Shown one piece after another: positions 25,720-32,944 of a stretch of 64,000 bases of DNA. Under the pieces are notes generated by a model. It was not told where the DNA came from and did not search any database. It saw nothing but the letters and a program-made list of their open reading frames with translations. The translations under genes were made by a program, and so were the position numbers. Position 1 is the stretch's first letter. Each line of letters begins with the position of its first letter. Origin of the DNA: JBMOOG01 sp049324535. GTDB lineage: Bacteria; Pseudomonadota; Alphaproteobacteria; Rhodobacterales; Rhodobacteraceae. The stretch lies in assembly GCA_049324535.1 (NCBI GenBank), contig JBMOOG010000026.1, positions 62,001 to 126,000 of the forward strand, written 5' to 3'.

Positions 25720-25919
25720 CCGGTGGCGCGCTGTTCGCGCTGGCCGCGGGGCTGGTGCTGACGATCGAGGGGCTGGTGCTTGCGCTGGCCCCTTCGCGCG
25801 TCGAGGACGCGCTCGAGCTCCTGCGGCGGTTGCCGGTGGAAACCCGCCGGTTGCTAGGTCTCGCCGCGCTCGGCCTCGGGGTCGCGCTCATTTGGCTTGC
25901 GCAGGCCGGGGCGGGCTGA
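25716..25919 (+). CDS. DUF2065-type small membrane protein
   Basis: A 67-residue protein with two transmembrane helices (about 4-24 and 46-64) and the LTIEGLVLALAPSRVEDALE linker typical of DUF2065. It starts at GTG 25716, overlapping the hflC stop codon (GTGA). DUF2065 genes commonly follow hflC in Proteobacteria, so a role with the HflKC-FtsH complex is plausible but unproven. Confidence 0.8.
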   Translation: MTGGALFALAAGLVLTIEGLVLALAPSRVEDALELLRRLPVETRRLLGLAALGLGVALIWLAQAGAG

Positions 25920-26097
25920 GACACTTGGCCCTGTCGGGGCCGTGCCGGAGGGTTTCGGGGGGCCGGGTCCGGCTCACATGGACTTGACGCCCCGCGATGC
26001 GCCTTTGAATTGCAAATGGCCGCGCCAGACTCGAGAAACGGCGATGACACAGGCGCGGTGGTCCCGCCCGTGAATCTGGATTAGAACGGAGTTCGCA

Positions 26098-27588
26098 GTG
26101 ACATCCCAGACCCGCATCCTTCCCGCCTTTGCCGCCGCTCCGCGCCGGGCCAAGACCGGGATCATGATCGCCATGCTCGCGCTCGGCCTGGCGCTTGGCC
26201 AGGCTCCGCAGGCCGAGGCCCGCGCTCCCTCGGACAGCTTCGCCGACCTTGCCCAGCAGATCAGCCCCGCCGTGGTCAACATCACCACCTCGACCGTGGT
26301 CGCCGCGCCGGCGCAGGACCGGCCGATCGTTCCCAAGGGCTCGCCCTTCGAGGACTTCTTCAAGGACTTCGGCGGCCCGAACATTCCGGGGATGCCCGGA
26401 CCGCGCGGCAACGGCCCGCGCCGGTCGGCGGCGCTCGGCTCGGGCTTCGTGATTTCGCCCGACGGCTACATCGTGACCAACAACCACGTGATCGAGAACG
26501 CCGACGAGATCGAGATCGAGTTCTTCTCGGGCGAGAAGATGAAGGCGAAACTGGTCGGCACCGATCCCAAGACCGACATCGCGCTGCTGAAGGTCGACGC
26601 CAAGGAGCCGCTGCCCTTCGTGCCCTTCGGCAACTCGGACGAGATGCGGGTCGGCGACTGGGTCATGGCCATGGGCAACCCGCTCGGCCAGGGGTTCTCG
26701 GTCTCGGCCGGCATCGTCTCGGCGCGCAACCGGGAATTGAACGGGACCTATGACGACTACATCCAGACCGATGCGGCCATCAACCAGGGCAACTCGGGCG
26801 GTCCGCTCTTCAACATGGACGGCCAGGTCGTCGGCGTGAACACCGCGATCCTGTCGCCGAACGGCGGTTCGATCGGCATCGGGTTCTCGATGGCGTCGAA
26901 CGTGGTGTCGAAGGTCGTGGACCAGCTCAAGCAGTATGGCGAGACCCGCCGCGGCTGGCTGGGCGTGCGAATCCAGGACGTGACCCCGGACATCGCCGAC
27001 TCGATGGGTCTGGCGCAGGCGGCCGGGGCGCTGGTGACCGACGTGCCCGAGGGCCCGGCGCTGGCGGCCGGCGTGAAGGCGGGCGACGTGATCGTGTCGT
27101 TCAACGGCGCCGACGTGAAATCGTCGCGCGAACTGGTGCGCAAGGTCGCCGACGCCGACATCGGCAAGGCGGTCCCGATCGCGGTGCTGCGCGACGGCAA
27201 GACCGTGACCCTGTCGATCACGCTCGGCCAGCGCGAGAAGGCCGAGGGCGAGCCGGTGCCGGCGGCGATGCAGGGCACCGAGACCCCGTCGAAGTCCGAG
27301 GTTCTGGGCATGACGCTCGCGCCGCTGACCGCCGAGGCCGCGGCCGAACTGGGCCTGCCCGAGGACAGCAAGGGTCTGGTCATCACCGACATGGACGAGA
27401 CCAGCCAGGCCTTCGAGAAGGGGCTGCGCTCGGGCGATGTCATCACCGAGGCCGGCCAGCAGGCGGTGGGTTCGGTCGATGAACTCAACGCGCGCATCGC
27501 CGAGGCCAAGGATGCCGGGCGCAAGTCCCTGCTTCTGCTCATCCGCCGTGAAGGCGAGCCGCGCTTCGTGGCCATCTCGGTCGAGTGA
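26098..27588 (+). CDS. Do/DegP-family periplasmic serine endoprotease
   Basis: A 496-residue HtrA protease. The signal region IMIAMLALGLALGQAPQAEA is near residues 22-41. The catalytic triad is His130 (VTNNHVIENA), Asp160 (DPKTDIALLKV) and Ser233 (GNSGGPLF). Two PDZ domains follow (about 270-370 and 395-490). The start is GTG 26098 with ACGGAG upstream; an ATG at 26164 would leave a shorter signal peptide. It acts on misfolded envelope proteins. The hflK-hflC-DUF2065-Do protease order places membrane and periplasmic quality control together. A strong terminator follows. Confidence 0.95.
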   Translation: MTSQTRILPAFAAAPRRAKTGIMIAMLALGLALGQAPQAEARAPSDSFADLAQQISPAVVNITTSTVVAAPAQDRPIVPKGSPFEDFFKDFGGPNIPGMPGPRGNGPRRSAALGSGFVISPDGYIVTNNHVIENADEIEIEFFSGEKMKAKLVGTDPKTDIALLKVDAKEPLPFVPFGNSDEMRVGDWVMAMGNPLGQGFSVSAGIVSARNRELNGTYDDYIQTDAAINQGNSGGPLFNMDGQVVGVNTAILSPNGGSIGIGFSMASNVVSKVVDQLKQYGETRRGWLGVRIQDVTPDIADSMGLAQAAGALVTDVPEGPALAAGVKAGDVIVSFNGADVKSSRELVRKVADADIGKAVPIAVLRDGKTVTLSITLGQREKAEGEPVPAAMQGTETPSKSEVLGMTLAPLTAEAAAELGLPEDSKGLVITDMDETSQAFEKGLRSGDVITEAGQQAVGSVDELNARIAEAKDAGRKSLLLLIRREGEPRFVAISVE

Positions 27589-27610
27589 TCGCGGGCCGGA
27601 CCAGGCCGGA

Positions 27611-27638
27611 ATGGGCGCCCCTTCGGGCGCCCATTTTT
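27611..27638 (+). terminator. Rho-independent terminator after the Do protease gene
   Basis: ATGGGCGCCC-CTTC-GGGCGCCCAT is a perfect 10-bp stem with a 4-base loop, followed by a T-run. It is the clearest intrinsic terminator in the window, 22 bases after the stop codon. Confidence 0.85.
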
Positions 27639-27665
27639 CGTCTGCGGTGGCGGATCTGGACAAAT

Positions 27666-27680
27666 GTTCGCGTAATGTTC
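27666..27680 (+). promoter_or_regulatory. LexA (SOS) box of mmcB
   Basis: GTTC-GCGTAAT-GTTC is an exact match to the alphaproteobacterial LexA target GTTC-N7-GTTC. It ends 11 bases before the mmcB ATG, where LexA would block initiation. Confidence 0.75.
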
Positions 27681-27691
27681 ATGATGGGGCC

Positions 27692-28180
27692 ATGAGCATC
27701 CTGCATCCCCGCGGCCCAACGGACCCAGCGTCGGACCGGCTGACGGCCGGGCCGAGGCTTGCGCGCGGGGTCTGCCGGCACCTTCGGGGCTACGGCTTTG
27801 CCTGCGTCGAGGAAATGGTGCCGGCGCCCGGACTGCGGCTCGATGTGCTGGCCCTTGGCCCCAAGGGCGAACTCTGGATCGTCGAATGCAAGTCCGGCCG
27901 GGCCGACTACACGTCGGACCGCAAGTGGACGGGCTATCTGGAATGGGGCGACCGGTTCTTCTGGGCGGTCGATGCCGGGTTTCCGGTCGATCTTCTGCCG
28001 GCGGGCACCGGGCTGATCGTGTCGGACGGGTTCGACGCCGAGATCCTGCGCATGGAACCCGCCACGCCGCTTGCCCCCGCCCGGCGCAAGGCCGTGGTCC
28101 AGAAATTCGCCCGCCACGCGGCGCTGCGACTGCAGGCGCTGCGCGACCCGACGGTCACCTGGGACGGGACTTCCCCTTAG
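27692..28180 (+). CDS. mmcB: MmcB family DNA repair protein
   Basis: A 162-residue MmcB-family protein with a restriction-endonuclease-like core: RLDVLALGPKGELWIVECKSGRADY carries the D...E-x-K metal-site pattern, followed by KWTGYLEWGDRFFWAV. In Caulobacter mmcB is an SOS gene needed for mitomycin C resistance. The ATG at 27692 is directly behind the SOS box, supporting this start over the longer in-frame extension that runs back into the protease gene. Its 3' end overlaps the convergent small gene by 26 bases. Confidence 0.9.
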   Translation: MSILHPRGPTDPASDRLTAGPRLARGVCRHLRGYGFACVEEMVPAPGLRLDVLALGPKGELWIVECKSGRADYTSDRKWTGYLEWGDRFFWAVDAGFPVDLLPAGTGLIVSDGFDAEILRMEPATPLAPARRKAVVQKFARHAALRLQALRDPTVTWDGTSP

Positions 28181-28394
28181 GCCCCGTGCGCCGTCCGCCG
28201 TCCTTGCCGGCGACGGCCCGGGCGGCTTCGGCCGCGGCCATCAGTTCCTCGGCGATCTCCTCGGCCTCTTCCGGCTCGAAGTCGAGCGGCAGTTCGATGC
28301 CCCCCTCGGCCTCGATGTAGATGCGCACCATGCCCAGCGAGGTCGGGCCGATCTGAAGATCGGCGGCGATGTCGCTTTCCTTGTCGATGCCCAT
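28155..28394 (-). CDS. Small acidic conserved protein (DUF6324-like)
   Basis: 79 residues, start ATG at 28394. The conserved-looking core is ESDIAADLQIGPTSLGMVRI followed by YIEAEGGIELPLDFEPEEAE and a C-terminal basic tail (KDGGRRTGPKGKSRPR). The wording matches short Rhodobacterales proteins of the DUF6324 type as far as I recall them. No transmembrane segment. It converges on mmcB with a 26-base overlap and diverges from the MarR-GNAT gene. Function unknown. Confidence 0.7.
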   Translation of the reverse strand: MGIDKESDIAADLQIGPTSLGMVRIYIEAEGGIELPLDFEPEEAEEIAEELMAAAEAARAVAGKDGGRRTGPKGKSRPR

Positions 28395-28465
28395 GTCCGG
28401 CGCCCCTCTGACCATGCCCGTTCGGGCTAGCGCGAAGCGGCACGGCGGGCAAGCGGCGATTATGG

Positions 28466-28478
28466 TTGACCTGGTCAA
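28466..28478. promoter_or_regulatory. Palindromic operator candidate in divergent region
   Basis: TTGACC-T-GGTCAA is a perfect 13-bp palindrome in the 129-base divergent region, 45 bases before the MarR-GNAT start. It is well placed as an autoregulatory MarR-type operator, and TTGACC could double as a -35 box. Confidence 0.5.
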
Positions 28479-28523
28479 GCAAATCGACTCGGATCCCGTC
28501 ATCAGCGATCCGTGGGAGGGGCG

Positions 28524-29495
28524 ATGGACGGGATCGACCGGCTCAGGAAATTCAACCGGGACTGGACACGGGCCTTCGGGCTTATCGGCCGGGACTACCT
28601 GGGTTCGGGCCACGGCGTGACCGAGGTGCGCGTGCTCTGGCAACTCGGCCACGGCGCGGCGAGCGGAGCGCGCGAGATCGCCGAGGCGCTCGGGTTGGAC
28701 GAGGGGCTGCTCAGCCGGATCCTGCGCGGATTCGAGGCCCGCGGCTGGCTTTCGCGCCAGGTCGATCCGAGGGACGCGCGGCGTCGCCGGCTGGCGCTGA
28801 CCGAGGCGGGGCTGGCCGTGCTCGGCCCGCTCGAGGCGCGGTCGCGCGCGGACCTCGAGCGGCGACTGGCCGCGCTTGGCGGGACGGAGCGCGCCGAGCT
28901 TGTCGAGGGTCTGGATGCCCTGCGCGACCTTCTGGCGCCGGCGGCGGCGGCCGAGCTGCTCGACCTCGGCCCCGGCGACGCCGGCTGGGTGATCGAGCGC
29001 CACGCCACGCTTTACGCCCACGACGAGGGCTACGACGCGAGCTTCGAGGCGCTGGTGGCGAAGATCCTCGCGGACTGGCTGCCGCAGCGCGATCCGGCGC
29101 GCGAACGGGGCTTCATCGCCTGGGCGGGGGGACGCCGGATCGGGTCCATCTTCTGCGTCCGCGAGGATGACACGACCGCGCGGCTGCGCCTGTTCCTGAT
29201 CGAGCCCGAGGCGCGCGGCACCGGTCTTGGCCGGCGGATGCTGCGCGACTGCCTTGGCTGGGCGGTCGCGCGCGGCTACCGGCGCATGGTGCTTTGGACC
29301 CATGAAAGCCACCGGGCCGCCGGGGCGCTCTACGCCTCCGAAGGGTTCATCCTGCGCGAACGGACGCCGACCCGCGCCTTCGGGCAGGAGGTGGTGGATC
29401 AGGTCTGGGACATCGATCTTCTGGCCTGGGCGAACGGCCGGACCCGGCCGGAAAACCCCGCCGCGCCTCTTGCAATCGCAGACCGCCCGGCGTAA
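28524..29495 (+). CDS. MarR-GNAT fusion protein
   Basis: 323 residues with two domains. Residues about 1-140 are a MarR-type winged helix (VTEVRVLWQLGHGAASGARE, then a LDEGLLSRILRGFEARGWLS recognition helix and a DPRDARRRRLALTEAG wing). Residues about 165-310 are a GNAT acetyltransferase with the acetyl-CoA loop EPEARGTGLGRRML. The ATG at 28524 is preceded by GGGAGGGGCG. Fusions of this kind acetylate small molecules or proteins while sensing through the MarR half; the substrate is unknown. A palindrome upstream suggests autoregulation. Confidence 0.9.
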   Translation: MDGIDRLRKFNRDWTRAFGLIGRDYLGSGHGVTEVRVLWQLGHGAASGAREIAEALGLDEGLLSRILRGFEARGWLSRQVDPRDARRRRLALTEAGLAVLGPLEARSRADLERRLAALGGTERAELVEGLDALRDLLAPAAAAELLDLGPGDAGWVIERHATLYAHDEGYDASFEALVAKILADWLPQRDPARERGFIAWAGGRRIGSIFCVREDDTTARLRLFLIEPEARGTGLGRRMLRDCLGWAVARGYRRMVLWTHESHRAAGALYASEGFILRERTPTRAFGQEVVDQVWDIDLLAWANGRTRPENPAAPLAIADRPA

Positions 29496-29507
29496 ATCGC
29501 CGCGAGT

Positions 29508-29584
29508 GCCGCCTTAGCTCAGTTGGTTAGAGCACCAGATTGTGGATCTGGGGGTCCCCCGTTCGAGCCGGGGAGGCGGTACCA
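29508..29584 (+). tRNA. tRNA-His (GTG)
   Basis: A 77-base cloverleaf including encoded CCA. Acceptor GCCGCCT pairs with AGGCGGT, giving G1:U72; discriminator is A73. The anticodon arm is CCAGA-TTGTGGA-TCTGG (anticodon GTG) and the T-arm CCCCG-TTCGAGC-CGGGG. There is no encoded G-1:C73 pair, the known alphaproteobacterial tRNA-His form. A CCGGTC-GCCGG-GACCGG stem at 29606-29622 may end the transcript. Confidence 0.97.
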
Positions 29585-29698
29585 TCCCCGACAGCCCCAA
29601 GCCCTCCGGTCGCCGGGACCGGCGCGTTGCCGGCGCGTCTGACGCGCGGCGAACAGAACGGTCGGCTTCGGCCTCGTCTGCGGCCCACCGCGGCCGGC

Positions 29699-30409
29699 TC
29701 AGGCGGTCCTGCCCGCGTCGCGGTCGGTGTCGGCCGCGATCCGGCCGTCCTCGAGGGTCACGATGCGGTCGCAGAGGTCGAGGATGCGCGGGTCGTGGGT
29801 GACCATCACGGTCGTGGTGCCCCTCACCGCGCCCAGACGCTTGAGCATCCCGACCACGGCCAGCCCGCTTTCGCGGTCCAGCGCGGCGGTGGGCTCGTCG
29901 GCGAAGACCACCTCGGGGTTGCCGACCAGCGCCCGGGCCACCGCGACGCGCTGCTTCTGGCCGCCGGACAGGTTGGCCGGCAGGTAATTCACCCGGTCCG
30001 CCAGTCCCAGAAGGTCCAGCATGTGGCGCGCGGCCTCTTCGGTGGCGCTGTCGCGACGGAGGCCGTGGACCTGCAGTCCCATCAGCACGTTCTGGATCGC
30101 GGTCAGGCTGCCGTGCAGGTTGTGGGCCTGGAAGATGAAGCCCACGCGGCGGCGCAGCGACTCGTTCAGGGCACGGCTGGCGCCGTGCAGTTCATGCCCC
30201 AGCAGCCGGACCGAGCCCTCCTGGACGTCGCGAAGGCAGCCCATCAGCGTCAGCAGCGTGGTCTTGCCCGATCCCGACGGACCGACAAGCGCGGTCAGCG
30301 CCCCGCGGCGGATGTCGAGGTCGATGTCGAAGAGCGCCTGCTTGCGCGCCTCGCCCTGTCCGAACCAGTGGTTCAGGCCGCGGACCGCAATGGCGGGGGT
30401 CTCGGTCAT
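29699..30409 (-). CDS. ABC exporter ATPase (DevA/LolD-like)
   Basis: A 236-residue ATPase of the MacB/LolD class. Walker A is VGPSGSGKTT, signature LSGGQKQR, Walker B VVFADEPTAALDR with the switch histidine in VMVTHDPRI. It is the third gene of a DevBCA-like set (adaptor, permease, ATPase) and follows the permease gene after 10 bases. The complex uses ATP to push substrates from the periplasm or inner membrane through an outer-membrane channel. The substrate is unknown; glycolipids are the classic DevBCA cargo. Confidence 0.92.
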   Translation of the reverse strand: MTETPAIAVRGLNHWFGQGEARKQALFDIDLDIRRGALTALVGPSGSGKTTLLTLMGCLRDVQEGSVRLLGHELHGASRALNESLRRRVGFIFQAHNLHGSLTAIQNVLMGLQVHGLRRDSATEEAARHMLDLLGLADRVNYLPANLSGGQKQRVAVARALVGNPEVVFADEPTAALDRESGLAVVGMLKRLGAVRGTTTVMVTHDPRILDLCDRIVTLEDGRIAADTDRDAGRTA

Positions 30410-30419
30410 CGTCCGGCCC

Positions 30420-31592
30420 TCAGAACAGGTCGGCCGGATCGGCCGCCGACAGCCGGCGGGTGGCGATCGCTCCCGACACCGCGCAGGCCAGGAGCGTGGC
30501 CAGGAAGACCGAGAGCGCCATGCCCGGAGTCATGGTCAGCGGCAGCGTGGTGGCCTTGCGCATCAGGGTCAGGATCCCGGTTCCGATGAGGGCGCCCGGG
30601 ATGAAGCCGAGGATCGCGAGGATCAGCGCCTCTTCGAAGACCACACTCAGAAAGAACCGGCCCGGATAGCCCATCGCCTTGAAGGTGGCGTATTCGCTCA
30701 GATGGTCGGCGACATCGGCGGACAGGACCTGATAGACGATGACGATCCCGACCAGAACCCCGATCAGCACCCCGAAGCCGAAGATGATGCCGGTCGGGCG
30801 CTTGGTCTGCTGATAGACGAGGTCATCGGCCTTGGCGCTGGCGTAGCTGCGCACGCGCAGGGACTTGTCGGTGATCCGGTCGCGCAGGCGCGCCGCCACC
30901 GCCTCGGGGTCGGCGCCGGGCACGACCTTGAGAAGGATATGGTCGGGCGCGGCCGAGGTGCGGGCCGGAAAGAGATCGAGATAGGTCTGGTCGGACACGA
31001 TCATGTAGCCGTCGCCCCCGAAGCCGCCGCCGCCGGCGAAGGTGTCCTGGATGGTCAGCGTCTTGCCCGAGACCTCGAAGCTCAGCGGCGTCTGCGGCCG
31101 GATGGCGGCGGCCTCGTCGCGCGGCAAGCCCCGGCTCAGCCGGTCGAGGATGGCCGAGTCGCGGATCTGGAGCATCGGCGCCTTGGCGGCGATGTCCGGC
31201 GCGAGGAACCCGGGCTGCGCCGGATCGACCCCGAACGTGGTCAGCGCCAGCGTCTTCGTCACGCGCGGCCAGTTGACGTTGCCGATGAGCAGCCCCATGC
31301 CGGCGGCGACATCCGGGTCTTCCATGGCCTGGAACATCCACTGGCGGGCGACATTGCCGCCTTCGGTCAGCGAGTTGGCGTCCGTGGCCGAGATCATGAT
31401 GTCGGCCCGGAAGAACTCGTAGGGCTTCAGCGTCGCGATCGACATGGAATTCATCAGGCTGACCTGAACGAAGACCAGCACATTGGCGAAGGCGACCCCG
31501 GCCAGGGCGGCGACGAGGCGTGTCCGCTTGTGCACGAGCTGGAGCCAGCCGACGGGAAGCCGGCCGAACAGCCGCTCCAGAAGTCGGCTCAT
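30420..31592 (-). CDS. ABC exporter permease (DevC/FtsX-like)
   Basis: A 390-residue permease with one N-terminal helix (about 28-48), a large periplasmic domain (about 50-265) and three C-terminal helices of the FtsX/MacB-PCD type, including FGFGVLIGVLVGIVIVYQVL and the conserved LSEYATFKAMGYPGRFF coupling stretch. The ATG overlaps the TGA of the adaptor gene. In the DevBCA family the permease pairs with an HlyD-like adaptor and not with a MacA-type lipoprotein. Confidence 0.92.
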   Translation of the reverse strand: MSRLLERLFGRLPVGWLQLVHKRTRLVAALAGVAFANVLVFVQVSLMNSMSIATLKPYEFFRADIMISATDANSLTEGGNVARQWMFQAMEDPDVAAGMGLLIGNVNWPRVTKTLALTTFGVDPAQPGFLAPDIAAKAPMLQIRDSAILDRLSRGLPRDEAAAIRPQTPLSFEVSGKTLTIQDTFAGGGGFGGDGYMIVSDQTYLDLFPARTSAAPDHILLKVVPGADPEAVAARLRDRITDKSLRVRSYASAKADDLVYQQTKRPTGIIFGFGVLIGVLVGIVIVYQVLSADVADHLSEYATFKAMGYPGRFFLSVVFEEALILAILGFIPGALIGTGILTLMRKATTLPLTMTPGMALSVFLATLLACAVSGAIATRRLSAADPADLF

Positions 31593-32809
31593 GGCGCGGT
31601 CCCGGCCCGGGTATCGATCCGGGCGATCACCTCGAGGTTGGTAAGGCGCGACGCGATCCGGGACGACGGCGCATCGAGCGCGATCAGCACCTTGACCACC
31701 CGCGCGTCGGTGTTGGCGGCGGTGTCGTCGCCGATCAGCCCCTGCCGCCCGACGGTGAGACCGATGAACTGGACCTGTCCCTGAAGCGTGTGCCCGAGCG
31801 CGACCGAGGCCAGCTCGACCGGCTGCCCGATGGCCAGTCGCGCGATCCGGTCCTGATAGATCTCGGCCTCGGCCATCATCCGTTCCGTATCCCCCATGAG
31901 CATGATGCCGTTCGCCGGCGGCCTCTCGCCGGGGCGCGCGTTGATGTCGAGCACGGTGCCGGTGATCGGAGCCAGCACCTCGGCCCGCGCAAGGTCAGCC
32001 TTCGCGCGCAGCAGGCTGGCCTGGGCCGCGTCGAGGTTGCGGTCCGCCACGATCACATCGGGCTGGGAGCCGATGTCGTCCGCCGTGTAGCGCGCCAGCG
32101 TCGCGCGGGCCTTCTCGACGGCGAGGGCCGCCTGCCGCTCGGCCGCCACCACCGCGTCGAGCGTCGCCTGGGTTGCGACGTTGCGCTGGAAGAGCTCCTG
32201 CACCCGCGCAAGCTCCGCCTTCGCCTCGACCGCCGCGGCCTCGGCCTGGGCGAGCACGGCGCGGGCCTCGTCGCGGCTGTTCAGAATGGTGGCGCGGATC
32301 TGCGCGACTGCCGCCTCGCGCACCGCGACCTCGGCCTGCGCGGACAGGACCGCGCCTTCGAGCTGCTGGGCGTTGTCGAGCCGGGCCACGACGGTGCCCT
32401 TGGTGACGGTCTCTCCCTCGTGCACGAGGATCTCGGTGATGCGCGCATCGCCGGCGCCGTAGGGGGGCGCGACCGTCACGATGTCCCCCGACGGCATCAG
32501 CCGGGCAAGGCCCACCACATCGGTGACCTGCATCGTCTCGACCATCTCCTTCGGGATCTCGACGTTCGGGGGCAGGGCGATCGGCGCGGACGATCCGCCC
32601 CCGGGGGTGAGTCCGCTGAGCTCGTAGAACTTCTTCAGCCCGAGCGGCTGGAAATACATGCCCATCACCGCGCCGGTGAACATGATCGGCGGCACCAGCA
32701 GCAGAAGAAGCAGCCAGCGGGCGCGGAACCGCCGCCGTGGTGCCGGCTCCGATCCGTCCCCGTGCCGGACGAGTTCCTTGGGCAGGGACGGGTCGGGTGT
32801 TGCGGACAT
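31589..32809 (-). CDS. HlyD/DevB-type periplasmic adaptor of the exporter
   Basis: A 406-residue membrane fusion protein. A short Arg-rich cytoplasmic tail (RRRFRARW) precedes one transmembrane helix (LLLLLLVPPIMFTGAVMGMY), then a lipoyl half (ILVHEGETVTKGTVVARLDN), a long alpha-helical hairpin (about 160-285) and the beta-barrel ending APITGTVLDINARPGERP. The ATG at 32809 has AGGAG upstream. It is the first gene of the operon; no TolC-like outer-membrane gene is adjacent, so the complex must borrow one from elsewhere. Confidence 0.9.
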   Translation of the reverse strand: MSATPDPSLPKELVRHGDGSEPAPRRRFRARWLLLLLLVPPIMFTGAVMGMYFQPLGLKKFYELSGLTPGGGSSAPIALPPNVEIPKEMVETMQVTDVVGLARLMPSGDIVTVAPPYGAGDARITEILVHEGETVTKGTVVARLDNAQQLEGAVLSAQAEVAVREAAVAQIRATILNSRDEARAVLAQAEAAAVEAKAELARVQELFQRNVATQATLDAVVAAERQAALAVEKARATLARYTADDIGSQPDVIVADRNLDAAQASLLRAKADLARAEVLAPITGTVLDINARPGERPPANGIMLMGDTERMMAEAEIYQDRIARLAIGQPVELASVALGHTLQGQVQFIGLTVGRQGLIGDDTAANTDARVVKVLIALDAPSSRIASRLTNLEVIARIDTRAGTAP

Positions 32810-32944
32810 GTCTTCTCCTGCGGTCGCCGGCGGCGGCGTCGGTCTCTCGTCCGCACTATACGGCCCGCCGTTCGATTTCCATCGCACTGCGGTATCAGGT
32901 CGCGGTCTTTCCGGTGTCGGCGGCGCGGCCGATACCGGACGCGG

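Noticed and set aside
25978..26073. Possible 31-codon leader ORF before the Do protease
   Set aside because: No ribosome site or family resemblance; weak support.
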